Shown here: positions 16,364-24,987 of the stretch, piece after piece | How positions within the stretch are numbered: position 1 is the first letter of the stretch | Layout of the letters: every line of letters begins with the position of its first letter | Source: Lactobacillus amylolyticus DSM 11664 | GTDB lineage: Bacteria > Bacillota > Bacilli > Lactobacillales > Lactobacillaceae | Direction of reading: 5' to 3' | Assembly: GCF_000178475.1 (NCBI RefSeq) | Contig: NZ_ADNY01000010.1 | Span: 1-46,553, forward strand | Length of the DNA stretch: 46,553 bases | Notes under the pieces: model-generated | What the model was told of the DNA's origin: nothing | Databases searched by the model: none | The model's input: the letters and a program-made list of their open reading frames with translations, nothing else | Translations under genes and position numbers: made by a program

Positions 16364-16621
16364 ATGAAAAAGAACAAATGGATCTTAGGTGCTGGAATTG
16401 GCACTCTTGCTTTGGCAGCTTGTGCTGTAGTAAAAGGAGTTCTTGATAAACACAAAGACGAAGGTTTAAACGATCAAGAAGTTCCTAGCATTGAAGCTGG
16501 AGATGAAACAGAAGATCGTGGTGTAGCTCCAGTTGAAGATGTTTCTGCTCAAAACGATGATGAAGTTAAGAATCTTAAGGCAGATGCAATTAATCACGGT
16601 TATCAACCAATTAAGTATTAA
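16364..16621 (+). CDS. Small secreted or membrane-anchored acidic protein, unknown function
   Basis: 85 aa. The N-terminus MKKNKWILGAGIGTLALAAC is a positively charged signal or anchor with a lipobox-like LAAC at 17-20, although the following residues (AVVKGVLDK) keep it hydrophobic, so it may simply be a membrane anchor. The rest is acidic and probably unstructured (EAGDETEDRGVAPVEDV), ending GYQPIKY. AGAGGTG lies upstream of ATG 16364. It stands alone, with an imperfect terminator after it. I do not recognise a characterised family. Confidence 0.7.
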   Translation: MKKNKWILGAGIGTLALAACAVVKGVLDKHKDEGLNDQEVPSIEAGDETEDRGVAPVEDVSAQNDDEVKNLKADAINHGYQPIKY

Positions 16622-16639
16622 TCAGAATTAATATATAAA

Positions 16640-16685
16640 AAGCAGTCAGGAGAAGGCTTGAGCGCCTCTTTTGGCTGCTTATTTT
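16640..16685 (+). terminator. Imperfect terminator after the 85-aa gene
   Basis: AAGCAGTCAGGAG and CCTCTTTTGGCTGCTT can form an interrupted stem followed by ATTTTGTT. Position fits, strength is modest. Confidence 0.5.
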
Positions 16686-16760
16686 GTTACCGATAACAAT
16701 GATTTTTGTGTTGAAAGCGTTTAACAAAGGTCTATTATTTTACACTGTAAGCGCTTGAAG
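16685..16760 (+). promoter_or_regulatory. LacI-type operator and two cre sites in front of a lost gene
   Basis: TTGTTACCGATAACAA (16685-16700) is a near-palindrome with a central CG, like LacI/GalR-family operators. TTGAAAGCGTTTAACA (16711-16726) fits the CcpA cre consensus fully. TGTAAGCGCTTGAA (16746-16759) fits with one mismatch. They precede AAAGGAG and ATG 16776, where only an aldo/keto reductase scrap remains. This is a sugar-regulated promoter left behind by decay of its gene. Confidence 0.6.
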
Positions 16761-16775
16761 GTTAAAGGAGATAAA

Positions 16776-16968
16776 ATGACGTAAAAACAGAAGAAGGCAG
16801 GCGTCAAACATGAAGATCTTTTTGTCAGCACGAAACTTTGGCCTTCTTCATATGGTGATCCAAACGCTGTTGATTCTGCACTTGACCGTTTAGGCCTCGA
16901 CTACATTGATTTGCTTTTCCTTCACCAACCATCAGACGATTGGAAGATAGCTTACCGTAAAGAAATAA
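16776..16968 (+). pseudogene. Aldo/keto reductase fragment
   Basis: ATG 16776 with AAAGGAG upstream is followed at once by a TAA (codon 3). The same frame then reads AGVKHEDLFVSTKLWPSSYG and ALDRLGLDYIDLLFLHQP, the central AKR segment with catalytic Lys (STKLW) and His (LHQP), before degenerating after DDWK. The N-terminal ~60 and C-terminal ~150 residues are gone. Distinct from the intact AKR at 18206. Confidence 0.8.
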
Positions 16969-17009
16969 TGTATCTTTCATCTATGAGTCTTTATCATAAT
17001 TACCTTCAT

Positions 17010-17046
17010 AACAAAGGCATGGTTCGTGAGAATCATGCCTTTATTT
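17010..17046 (+). terminator. Hairpin with T-rich tail
   Basis: AAAGGCATG and CATGCCTTT around a 12-nt loop, then ATTTTGGG. Probably the terminator of the lost unit. Confidence 0.55.
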
Positions 17047-17109
17047 TGGGCTTAAGTTAATTAAAAAGACTAGCAAACCGAATTGTTAAATTCCGTTGTA
17101 AAAAATTTT

Positions 17110-17202
17110 ATGACAATTGTAAATGCAGTTCTTTATGCAGTTTCTCAACCAGACACTGTTGATGTTTCTGAATTAGCCGTTAGACCTGCAGTCGAAGATT
17201 AA
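17110..17202 (+). pseudogene. C-terminal scrap of a short-chain dehydrogenase
   Basis: MTIVNAVLYAVSQPDTVDV then SELAVRPAVED and stop: this matches the last ~30 residues of SDR proteins (INAV.YA..QP..V.V.E...RP). Nothing else of the gene is present. Confidence 0.5.
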
Positions 17203-17320
17203 AAATTGCTGTACATTCTGCGTATAGCTCCATGCTCTTTTTCTAATTTATTCTAGATAAAATCCACCATATACTAACTATGTAATCGGATGAAGGAAAA
17301 CAAAAAAGGAGCGAAAACTT

Positions 17321-17893
17321 ATGAAACACAAAACTTTTAAAAAGTTTTTGGTAGCAGGTTTAGGAGTGCTAGCTGCTGCTTCATTATTTAGTTTTGGCAA
17401 GAGTCCAAATCAAGTTCAAGCAGCAAAGAAATCATCAAGCAGTTTGGTAATTTAATTTTCAAAAACTGGTAATACTGAACGTGCTGCTAAAAGAATTCAA
17501 AAGGAGACAGATGCAAGAATTTTAAGAATCACACCGAAGATACCTTATCCTAATGATTATGACGAAACTACTCGTGTGGCCCAACGTCAAATTCAACAAA
17601 ACATTCACCCAGCAATTAAAACCAAGTTGCCAAGTATCAAGCGTTACAAGCACATTTACATTGACTTTCCAACCTGGTGGATGCAACCACTAATGATCAT
17701 TCACACTTTGTTTGATCGCTATAACTTCCGTGGTAAGACAATTGTCCCATTTACTACTAGCATGTCTACTCCAATGCTTTACATTCGTCAAATGGCTCAA
17801 CCATACAATGCAACAGTATTGAACGGATACAGATATACTGGCAGCAACACTGGTTTAAGAAATTGGCTGCAAGGCTTAAACTTAATTAAGTAA
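17321..17893 (+). pseudogene. Secreted or anchored flavodoxin-like protein, nonsense codon in FMN loop
   Basis: ATG 17321 with AAAGGAG upstream encodes a signal or anchor segment (KKFLVAGLGVLAAASLFSFG) and then SSLVI, stop TAA at 17453-17455, FSKTGNTERAAKRI. The stop replaces an expected aromatic residue directly before the FMN phosphate loop SKTGNT. The remainder is open and flavodoxin-like (IYIDFPTWWMQPLMIIHTLF, GKTIVPFTTS, ending GLNLIK), total ~190 aa. Apart from the single nonsense codon the frame is preserved, so the loss looks recent. An FMN electron carrier or quinone/NADPH reductase role is inferred from the fold. Confidence 0.8.
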
Positions 17894-18205
17894 TATTAAA
17901 TATGAAAAATAGTTCAGTTCTATTGATTTGTTAGAGCTGAACTATTTTTCATAAATAAAAAGGCATCGAATGCATAATGTTATAATTTATAAAAAGAAGT
18001 CAGGTGAAAAGTATTATTCGTGATTTGAACCGTTTATCAATTGCAAAACTGGTTTGATGATGATAATTTAGGTGACTGGAAAAAAGAATAAGAGGGTACT
18101 CACATGTTCCCTGGGAACAAAAAAGTGCCGTCTTCACAAACTTTCATAGTACTTGTATTATTTGAAGTGTAAAGAATAACAAGTATATTATGAAAGGCTT
18201 TTATT
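17894..18205. other. Intergenic: strong terminator, coding scrap, palindrome
   Basis: ATGAAAAATAGTTCAG and CTGAACTATTTTTCAT (about 17900-17953) form a 16-bp terminator stem usable on both strands. From ~18040 a scrap reads LQNWFDDDNLGDWKKE and stops; no family recognised. TGTTCCC-T-GGGAACA (18105-18119) is a perfect palindrome 85 bp before the AKR start and could be an operator. AAAGGC precedes ATG 18206. Confidence 0.5.
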
Positions 18206-19159
18206 ATGAAAGAAACAAAATTAGGAAAAACTACTTTAAATATTTCTGCTATGGGTTTGGGTATCATGCGGATGTGTGATAAAACCCCAGAAGAAGCTGC
18301 CGCAGCTATTGATACTGCTTACGAAAATGGCATTAATTTTATCGATTCTGCTGACATTTATGGCCAAGGCAAGTCGGAAGAGGTTTTTGATCAAGCATTG
18401 AAATTAAGCAAGGTTAACCGCGAAGATCTTTTTATCCAATCAAAGGTTGGAATTGTTGTAAGTCCAGAAAGAAGCCATGGCTCAAGAGTTTTTGGTGGCA
18501 GATATGAGTTTACTAAAGACTATATTTTGAATGCTGTTGATGGCGTCTTGGATAGAATGGATATAGATTACCTTGATTCATTGCTTCTTCACCGTCCTGA
18601 TTTTTTGATGGATTTGGAAGGAGTCAAAGAAGCATTTGATATTTTGCAAGCAGAGGGTAAAGTAAGATTCTTCGGTGTTTCTAACTTCAATGTTGAACAA
18701 TTCAAGATGATGCAAGATGTTGTGAGCCAACCTTTAATGTTTGACCAATTGCAATTTGGATTGATGCACACAGGGATGATTGACACTGGTTTTAATACCA
18801 ATGTGACAGGAACAGTTGATGCAAACCATGCCCAAGGCTTGATGGAATTCTTAAGAAGAAAGCATGTTACTCTGCAAGCTTGGTCACCATTCCAATATGG
18901 TCAATTCGAAGGTACCTTCATTAATAATCCTAAATTCCCAGAATTAAATGATGAATTAGAAAACTTAGCTAATAAATATCGAGTAGGTAAAAATGCAATT
19001 GCTGCCGCTTGGATTTTGGCATGGCCTGGTCAAGTACAAATGATCATGGGAACAATGACACCTGCACATATTGCGGATTCCGCAAAGGGTGCTGATATCA
19101 AACTGACTCGTCAAGAATGGTATGACTTATACATGGCTGCAGGACATAAATTGCCATAA
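18206..19159 (+). CDS. Aldo/keto reductase
   Basis: A 317-aa NAD(P)H-dependent oxidoreductase of the (beta/alpha)8 AKR fold, cytosolic. Catalytic tetrad candidates are Asp in FIDSADIYG (~49-54, with the Tyr), Lys in IQSKVG (~79) and His in LLLHRPD (~130). SNFNVEQF and LQAWSPF are the usual later AKR strands. The length and the broad spacing between tetrad residues match the YdhF-like AKR branch. Substrate (aldehyde or ketone) is not predictable. Monocistronic, with a palindrome upstream that may be its operator. Confidence 0.9.
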   Translation: MKETKLGKTTLNISAMGLGIMRMCDKTPEEAAAAIDTAYENGINFIDSADIYGQGKSEEVFDQALKLSKVNREDLFIQSKVGIVVSPERSHGSRVFGGRYEFTKDYILNAVDGVLDRMDIDYLDSLLLHRPDFLMDLEGVKEAFDILQAEGKVRFFGVSNFNVEQFKMMQDVVSQPLMFDQLQFGLMHTGMIDTGFNTNVTGTVDANHAQGLMEFLRRKHVTLQAWSPFQYGQFEGTFINNPKFPELNDELENLANKYRVGKNAIAAAWILAWPGQVQMIMGTMTPAHIADSAKGADIKLTRQEWYDLYMAAGHKLP

Positions 19160-19264
19160 ATAACTAAAAGTTATGGTCTTGCCTATAATCTAAATATTTT
19201 CTCTTCAAATCTTTCTGATTTAAAATAAGTAACTGAAAAGAAAAATAGTTGAAAGGAGCCATTT

Positions 19265-21004
19265 ATGAATCAACATCCAGACTTTTTATTAAACAAAATC
19301 AATGGTCCAAAAGATTTGAAAAAGTTAAATCTTGATCAAATGAATCAACTGGCTAAAGAAATTCGAACTTTGATTCTTGAAAAAGATGCTGCTGAAGGTG
19401 GACACCTTGGACCAGACTTGGGAATTGTTGAAGCTACCATTGCTTATCATTACGTCTTCGACGCACCAAAAGATAAGATCATTTGGGATGTTTCTCACCA
19501 AACTTATCCGCACAAGATGTTGACAGGCAGGGCCCTTGCTTGGCTTGATCCTGATCATTATCAAGATGTAACACCATACAGCAATCCTGACGAAAGCCCA
19601 TATGATTACTATGCTGTTGGTCATACTTCAACTTCAATTTCGCTTGCTACAGGAATGGCAAAAGCGCGCGATTTAATGGGCAAGCATGAAAATATTATGG
19701 CATTAATCGGTGATGGCTCAATGACAGGTGGTATGGCATACGAAGGCTTGAACAACGCCGCCATTGAAAAACACAATCTTGTCGTTGTGGTTAATGACAA
19801 CCAAATGTCCATCGATAAAAACGTTGGTGGTTTGGTTACCGCTTTAAAGAAATTGCGCGATTCTAATGGTGAAACCAAAGAAAATCCGTTCACTGCAATG
19901 GGCTTTGACTACCGCTATGTCGCAGATGGCAACAATATCAAGGATATGATTGATGCTTTCAAAGCTGTTAAAGATGTTGATCATCCAATTTTGCTTCATA
20001 TTAATACCTTGAAGGGTAAGGGCTATCAACCTGCAATCGATAACGAAGAAGCGCACCACTGGGTAATGCCATTTGACTTGAAAACTGATAAGCCAACAAG
20101 TCCTGCGCCAGAGGGACCAACTGCAAATTCAGTTGCCCTTGACGAAGTAATTAAACATATTAATAGTGGTGAAAATATTATGGCCATCAATGCCGCTATT
20201 CCAGGTGTTTTTGGCCTTGATAAGATCAAAAACGAATATCCTGATCACTACACTGATGTTGGAATTGCGGAACAAGAGTCTGTTGGCTTTGCTGCTGGTG
20301 CTGCTAAAGAAGGAGCAACCCCTGTTTTATTTGAGAACTCAACCTTCTTACAACGTGCGTTTGACCAATTATCACACGATGTTGCTGCCAACGATTTGCC
20401 TGTTGTCATGATGGTTGCCGGCGGTGGAATTTCTGGTACTTCCAAGACCCACTTAGGAATATTCGATCAAGTCATGATTTCCAATTTGCCAAACTGGATT
20501 TATTTAGCCCCAACAACTTTAAATGAAGAAAAGGCTATGATGGAATGGGCAATTAAGCAGCGCAAGCATCCGGTTGCAATTAAAATGCCGACAAAAGCAG
20601 TGCCTGAAGGCAAACAAGTTGAAGCAAATTATGATGAAATTAAATACCAAGTTAAGAAAGGCAAAGATGTTGCAATTCTTGCTTTGGGTGATTTCTATAG
20701 TTTAGGTGAAAAAGTTGCCGACAAGCTTGGTGCTACCTTAGTAAATCCTGTTTCCGCCAATATTTTAGATATGAACACTTTGGATCAATTAGCAGCTGAT
20801 CATGAGGTTATCGTAACTTTTGAAGATAATTCTCTTGATGGTGGTTTTGGTGAAAAAGTTGCTAGTTACCTAGGAGCTAAGACCAAGGTATTAAACTTTG
20901 GACAAAAACGCGTTTATACTGATCAAATTCCACTCGAACAAATCTATAAAGATAATCATTTAACAGTTGATCAAATTGTAGAAGATATCAAGAATGTTCT
21001 CTAA
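19265..21004 (+). CDS. dxs: 1-deoxy-D-xylulose-5-phosphate synthase-like enzyme
   Basis: A thiamine-diphosphate transketolase-family enzyme, 579 aa (slightly shorter than typical DXS of ~620). Visible are GGHLGPDLGIVEA (~45), the DXS-type DVSHQTYPHK, GDGSMTGGMAYEGLNN (~149) with NDNQMSID about 27 residues later (ThDP/Mg2+ site), and VGIAEQESVGFAAGAA with the catalytic Glu. DXS condenses pyruvate and glyceraldehyde-3-phosphate. Its product feeds the MEP pathway, thiamine or pyridoxal. No other MEP gene is in the window, and lactobacilli usually make isoprenoids by mevalonate, so the role may be different. AAAGGAG precedes ATG 19265. Confidence 0.85.
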   Translation: MNQHPDFLLNKINGPKDLKKLNLDQMNQLAKEIRTLILEKDAAEGGHLGPDLGIVEATIAYHYVFDAPKDKIIWDVSHQTYPHKMLTGRALAWLDPDHYQDVTPYSNPDESPYDYYAVGHTSTSISLATGMAKARDLMGKHENIMALIGDGSMTGGMAYEGLNNAAIEKHNLVVVVNDNQMSIDKNVGGLVTALKKLRDSNGETKENPFTAMGFDYRYVADGNNIKDMIDAFKAVKDVDHPILLHINTLKGKGYQPAIDNEEAHHWVMPFDLKTDKPTSPAPEGPTANSVALDEVIKHINSGENIMAINAAIPGVFGLDKIKNEYPDHYTDVGIAEQESVGFAAGAAKEGATPVLFENSTFLQRAFDQLSHDVAANDLPVVMMVAGGGISGTSKTHLGIFDQVMISNLPNWIYLAPTTLNEEKAMMEWAIKQRKHPVAIKMPTKAVPEGKQVEANYDEIKYQVKKGKDVAILALGDFYSLGEKVADKLGATLVNPVSANILDMNTLDQLAADHEVIVTFEDNSLDGGFGEKVASYLGAKTKVLNFGQKRVYTDQIPLEQIYKDNHLTVDQIVEDIKNVL

Positions 21005-21011
21005 ATAATTA

Positions 21012-21045
21012 CAAGATCCCTGACAGGCATTGTCAGGGATCTTTT
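21012..21045 (+). terminator. Terminator after dxs
   Basis: AAGATCCCTGACA, GGCAT loop, TGTCAGGGATCTTTT: a 13-bp perfect stem, 8 bp after the stop. Confidence 0.9.
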
Positions 21046-21176
21046 GTATCTAATAAGACTTTTTCAAAAATGCCCTTACATAAAATAACTTATGTTATAT
21101 AATAAAAGCGTCAAGAGGGATAGGATCCCAAGAGATAAATTGATATAAATGATTAATAGATATAGAGGTATTTAAA

Positions 21177-21915
21177 ATGAGAAAGTTAGTTAAGATTGTT
21201 TCCAGCGTTGTTGTAGCATTAAGTTTCGCAAGTTTGGGTGCCCAAACAGTAAACGCTGACACGGTTGCGGGTAATTTAACTGATCGAATTTCTAAATATA
21301 CCTTAACTTTTATTGGCGGAGTCTTGAGTTTAATAGGTATTTTAGGTTATGTTTTTTCTCCAAATCCCAACTTATTGATGCTATTTCGTTTAATTAATGG
21401 TTCTGGTTTTGTCTTGTGTACTGTCTGCATGGCTACTTGGCTCCATTTGTTTCTATTAACGTCTATCAGATAATTGGCTATCGAATGACCTTGTGCTTAT
21501 CAGCTGCTGCCAATTTGCTGATGATAATTTTAATTCAATTTATTGGCAATCGCGCCAAACCCGTTGTTAACGTAAAGAATAACAAGCATTCCCTTAAGAT
21601 TATTCAAAAAGATGCTTTGCCGGTAGCTGCAATTATTTGTTTAATGTCAATTCCTTACTTTGCTACTCAAGCAGATATCGTTTCTTGTGTAGCAGAAAGA
21701 CATTTGCATATTGCCATCGGTTCTTACTTCTTAATTTATGCGATTGTCTTGTTCATTATTAGAATTTCTCTTAAAAGTCTTTTTTTGGCGGCCTTATTGC
21801 CGACTACTTACCATTAAGCTGGTTTTATCCCATTATGTTGGTTTTAATTCCATTCATTATTATTTTGTATTTGATTAACGAAGAAAAATTAAATGAAGCA
21901 GTTAAAAAGCACTAG
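21177..21915 (+). pseudogene. Chimera: secretion signal joined to a broken MFS transporter
   Basis: ATG 21177 starts a typical signal peptide, MRKLVKIVSSVVVALSFASL then GAQTVNAD, of a secreted lactobacillal protein. It continues without a break as DRISKYTLTFIGGVLSLIG, an internal MFS segment that follows helix 2. The MFS part shifts frame near 21445 (LCTVCMATWL into APFVSINVYQIIGYRM) and again near 21780, ending in a third frame YLINEEKLNEAVKKH at 21915. The 5' end thus derives from a different gene, joined by deletion. No function is expected. Confidence 0.8.
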
Positions 21916-21973
21916 TCTGGTCAAAAAGATAGGTTTCGCCATAAAATAGATTTGTAGAAAAAAGATACTGAAG

Positions 21974-22005
21974 CAGACATTCGAGGGGATGCCTGCTTTT
22001 TGTCT
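21974..22005 (+). terminator. Terminator before tag
   Basis: AAGCAGACAT and ATGCCTGCTTTTT around TCGAGGGG, with one mismatch and a five-T tail. Confidence 0.6.
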
Positions 22006-22039
22006 TATAATTAAATCATCAAAATAAAGGAGAAAATAA

Positions 22040-22591
22040 ATGGTAAAACGCTGCTCTTGGGGTAATACTGATGATTTGCTGTATCGTAACTATCACGATC
22101 AGGAATGGGGAAAGCTCAACCTAAATGAAAAATATTTATATGAGATGCTGGTCTTAGAAAGTTTTCAGTCAGGATTATCGTGGTCGACGATTCTGCACAA
22201 GCGGGAAAATTTTAGAAAAGATTTTGCGGAATTTGATGTAAATAAAGTGGTCCAATTTAATGATGATGATTTTCAAAGATTGATGCAGGATGCAGGAATT
22301 ATCCGCAATAGGCTGAAGATTAATGCGGCGATTAACAATGCACAAGTTCTTGTTAAATGGCATCAAGAAGGTAAAAATTTTGCCGCTTTTTTAACTGAAT
22401 TTATTCCTAAGCCAATTGATCATCATTTTAAGGCTGAAATTGATATGCCCGCCAAAGATGAATTATCAACTCAAATTTCGAAAACGATGAAAAAAGCTGG
22501 CTTTAAGTTCGTTGGACCAACAACTGTTTATTCCTTCTTACAAGCAGTTGGATTGATTAATGATCATATTGAGGCTTGTGATTTTAAATAA
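22040..22591 (+). CDS. tag: DNA-3-methyladenine glycosylase I
   Basis: Base-excision repair enzyme that removes 3-methyladenine from DNA. The 183-aa length is typical. RCSWGNTDDLLYRNYHDQEW holds the N-terminal zinc ligands (Cys5, His18) and NDHIEACDF the C-terminal pair. LVLESFQSGLSWSTILHKRE and NRLKINAAINNAQ are the family's substrate-pocket and helix-hairpin-helix regions. AAAGGAG precedes ATG 22040. Single gene, followed by a hairpin with complementary AAATAAAGTA and TACTTTATTT arms (about 22586-22635). Confidence 0.95.
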   Translation: MVKRCSWGNTDDLLYRNYHDQEWGKLNLNEKYLYEMLVLESFQSGLSWSTILHKRENFRKDFAEFDVNKVVQFNDDDFQRLMQDAGIIRNRLKINAAINNAQVLVKWHQEGKNFAAFLTEFIPKPIDHHFKAEIDMPAKDELSTQISKTMKKAGFKFVGPTTVYSFLQAVGLINDHIEACDFK

Positions 22592-22635
22592 AGTATAAAG
22601 CAGTAAGTATTTTAACCTACTGTTTTACTTTATTT
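22586..22635 (+). terminator. Hairpin terminator after tag
   Basis: AAATAAAGTA and GCAGTA pair with TACTGT and TACTTTATTT across an interrupted stem overlapping the tag stop codon. Confidence 0.5.
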
Positions 22636-22715
22636 CATTAAATATTGGCTAGAGTATACTCAAGGTGTTTATAATTTAACTGGTAATATTGTAATCGTTA
22701 GATAGAAGACAAAAA

Positions 22716-23351
22716 ATGCTATTAAAACTAGACCATATATCTTACAAAGTTAAAAAGAAGAAAATTCTCCATAATATTTCTTTTTCTTTGAAGAAACACG
22801 ATTTTTTAACACTCACGGGCCCATCAGGTTGCGGTAAAAGCACGATTTTGAAATTAGTTGCATCCCTGATTTCCCCCACGACAGGTACGATTTTTTATCA
22901 AGATCGGGATATCGCCGAAATTGATCCAATTCAGTATCGCAGAAAAGTTTCATATTGCTTTCAGCAGCCTCTTCTTTTTGGAAAAACAGTCAATGATAAT
23001 CTCTCTTTTCCTTTTGAAATCCGTAAACAAAATATGGATATGACAAGAATTGACCAATTGCTGAGGTTGGTTGATCTTGATCATTCATATTTGGACAAGA
23101 AAAAAGAAGAGTTATCTGGTGGTGAAAAGCAAAGAGTGGCACTTATTCGTAATCTATTGTTTATGCCAAAAATCCTTTTGCTAGATGAAGTTACAACGGG
23201 TTTAGATGATCAAAGCAAAGAAATCGTTCACCATTTAATTAATGATTGTCATGAAAAAGGAACGACGATTTTGCAGGTAACGCACGATCAAGAGGAGCTG
23301 CATTCTGCAAGCAAATTGATGAAGATGACGAAAGAGGGTACCTTAGCATGA
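22716..23351 (+). CDS. fetA: ABC transporter ATPase, FetA type
   Basis: A 211-aa ATPase subunit. Walker A GPSGCGKST (~36-44), Q-loop CFQQPLLFG, signature LSGGEKQR, Walker B ILLLDEVTTGLD and H-loop His in VTHDQEE. It overlaps the next gene by 4 bp (ATGA), a FetB-type permease, which identifies the pair. FetAB is associated with iron export and resistance to oxidative stress in enterobacteria; the Lactobacillus role is inferred. The ATG 22716 start is weakly supported by AAGAC upstream. Confidence 0.88.
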   Translation: MLLKLDHISYKVKKKKILHNISFSLKKHDFLTLTGPSGCGKSTILKLVASLISPTTGTIFYQDRDIAEIDPIQYRRKVSYCFQQPLLFGKTVNDNLSFPFEIRKQNMDMTRIDQLLRLVDLDHSYLDKKKEELSGGEKQRVALIRNLLFMPKILLLDEVTTGLDDQSKEIVHHLINDCHEKGTTILQVTHDQEELHSASKLMKMTKEGTLA

Positions 23352-24112
23352 AATCATTAGCTGTTAGCAATTGGTCGCTTCTTTTAGCATTCGCCTTAGT
23401 TCTTGTTTCAATCGCTATTAGTGCCAAAGAAAAGTTAGGCTTAACTAAGGACATCTTAATTAGTGTTGTAAGAGCAATTATTCAGTTGATAATTGTTGGT
23501 TATATTTTGAAATTTATCCTGCATGCCAACAATCTGATTTTGACAATTGTTTCTACCACAGTGATCATCTTCAATGCTTCGTGGAATGCCAATCAGCGTG
23601 ATCCAAATTCAAAGCGCAAAATATGGAATTCAGTCATCGCAATTTTGGTTGGGACTTATATAACATTAGGAATTTTGGTGCTATCTGGAACTATCAAACC
23701 GACGCCAATGCAAGTCATTCCAATTACCGGTATGATTGCGGGAAATGAAATGGTAGCGGTTGGTCTTTGTTATAAGGCTTTAAACGACAGTTTCCATGAT
23801 TTGCAGCAACAAATTCTTGAAAGACTGGCATTAGGCAGTGATATTAAAACGGCATGCTTTCCTATTTTAAGAAGAAGTATCAAAACAGCAATGCAGCCGA
23901 CGATTGATTCAGCCAAAACCGTTGGATTAGTCAACTTGCCTGGGATGATGTCAGGATTAATTTTTGCTGGTGTTAACCCAATTTACGCTATCAAGTATCA
24001 GATTATGATTACCTTTATGCTTTTATCAGCGACAAGTTTAGGTGCGGTAATTGCTGGTTATTTAGCATATCGGAATTACTTTAATGAAAGAAAACAGTTG
24101 GAGTTGGGTTAA
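23348..24112 (+). CDS. fetB: FetB-type membrane permease (UPF0014)
   Basis: A 254-aa integral membrane partner of FetA with about seven hydrophobic segments (for example WSLLLAFALVLVSIAIS and IISVVRAIIQLIIVGYIL). The family signature includes NANQRDP in the loop, PITGMIAGNEMVAVGL in the middle, and GLVNLPGMMSGLIFAGVNP near the C-terminus, all present. Translationally coupled to fetA. Transports an ion, probably iron, by family inference. Confidence 0.9.
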   Translation: MKSLAVSNWSLLLAFALVLVSIAISAKEKLGLTKDILISVVRAIIQLIIVGYILKFILHANNLILTIVSTTVIIFNASWNANQRDPNSKRKIWNSVIAILVGTYITLGILVLSGTIKPTPMQVIPITGMIAGNEMVAVGLCYKALNDSFHDLQQQILERLALGSDIKTACFPILRRSIKTAMQPTIDSAKTVGLVNLPGMMSGLIFAGVNPIYAIKYQIMITFMLLSATSLGAVIAGYLAYRNYFNERKQLELG

Positions 24113-24113
24113 A

Positions 24114-24629
24114 ATGCAGAAATATACGCGATTAGCAACGAAAAATGATATATCAAATATTATGTTAAGTATTGACGATGCGATAGCCTTTTTAAAACAA
24201 TCAGGTTCAACTCAGTGGCAAAATGGTTATCCAAATCAAAAGGTGATAGAAGAAGATATTGCTAATAAAAATGGATATGTTTTCGTAGTTGGCAATCAAA
24301 TTGCAAGTTATGCGGCAGTCATCGAAGGCATTGAACCAACTTACCAAAAAATAGATGGTTCTTGGCATAATGAACGTGATCCGTACGCAACCACTCACCG
24401 TATTTGCTTTTCTTCTAATTATCAAGGGCAAGGTTTAGCGAAGATTTTTATTTCAAATATTGTTTCGCTTGAACTTAGCCGCGGAATTAGAAATTTACGT
24501 GTTGATACTCATCGCTTAAATATTCCGATGCAAACATTGGCCGAGCATAATGGTTTTAAATATCGGGGCATTATTCAATGCAATGATGAAGTAGATCCGG
24601 ATCGTTCGGCATATGAATTAAATTTATAG
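24114..24629 (+). CDS. GNAT family N-acetyltransferase
   Basis: A ~171-aa acetyltransferase starting at ATG 24114 (MQKYTRLATKNDIS), 1 bp after the fetB stop. A frame open from 24084 would overlap fetB and lacks family similarity in that part, so I prefer 24114, with TTGGAG upstream. Motif A is RICFSSNYQGQGLAKIFI, with the CoA loop QGQGLA. HRLNIPMQTLAEHNGFKYRG is the C-terminal GNAT region. It is coupled to fetAB in one transcript. Substrate unknown. Confidence 0.88.
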   Translation: MQKYTRLATKNDISNIMLSIDDAIAFLKQSGSTQWQNGYPNQKVIEEDIANKNGYVFVVGNQIASYAAVIEGIEPTYQKIDGSWHNERDPYATTHRICFSSNYQGQGLAKIFISNIVSLELSRGIRNLRVDTHRLNIPMQTLAEHNGFKYRGIIQCNDEVDPDRSAYELNL

Positions 24630-24702
24630 TGCTTTTTATTTGAATCTATGTCTCAAGAGTGTATGCTGTTTAGTTAAAATACTAGAAAGGACATGGTTAC
24701 AA

Positions 24703-24966
24703 ATGAAGTTTATTAACACCAAAACGAAAATGATTATCAATGGCTTATTAACTTTAACCGGTTTAGCCATGTTGTTTTCAGGATTAATTATTCAAATGAA
24801 TGAAGCAAGCAATTTTGACGCTGGTCAAAGACTTGCTACCGCAGGCCCAACACTTGCACTAATTATTGTTAGTGTAATGATGGTCATCGGTTTTGGGATG
24901 GCCTTTTTTAATAGCTGGGCAATCATGAACAACCATCATGCTAAACATGTTGTTAAAGCTGTATAA
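24703..24966 (+). CDS. Small two-helix membrane protein, unknown
   Basis: An 87-aa protein from ATG 24703 (MKFINTKTKMIINGLLTLTG). Two hydrophobic segments (~12-30 and ~52-74) are separated by a polar loop (QMNEASNFDAGQRLATAG), ending NNHHAKHVVKAV. An in-frame start at 24640 exists, but AAAGGA at 24686-24691 favours 24703, with a long spacing. No known family recognised. Last gene of the stretch before a strong terminator. Confidence 0.7.
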   Translation: MKFINTKTKMIINGLLTLTGLAMLFSGLIIQMNEASNFDAGQRLATAGPTLALIIVSVMMVIGFGMAFFNSWAIMNNHHAKHVVKAV

Positions 24967-24987
24967 TTGATAAACTAATAATAAAAG

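Noticed and set aside
20166..20411. 81-aa ORF inside dxs
   Set aside because: Alternate-frame shadow of the intact dxs gene.
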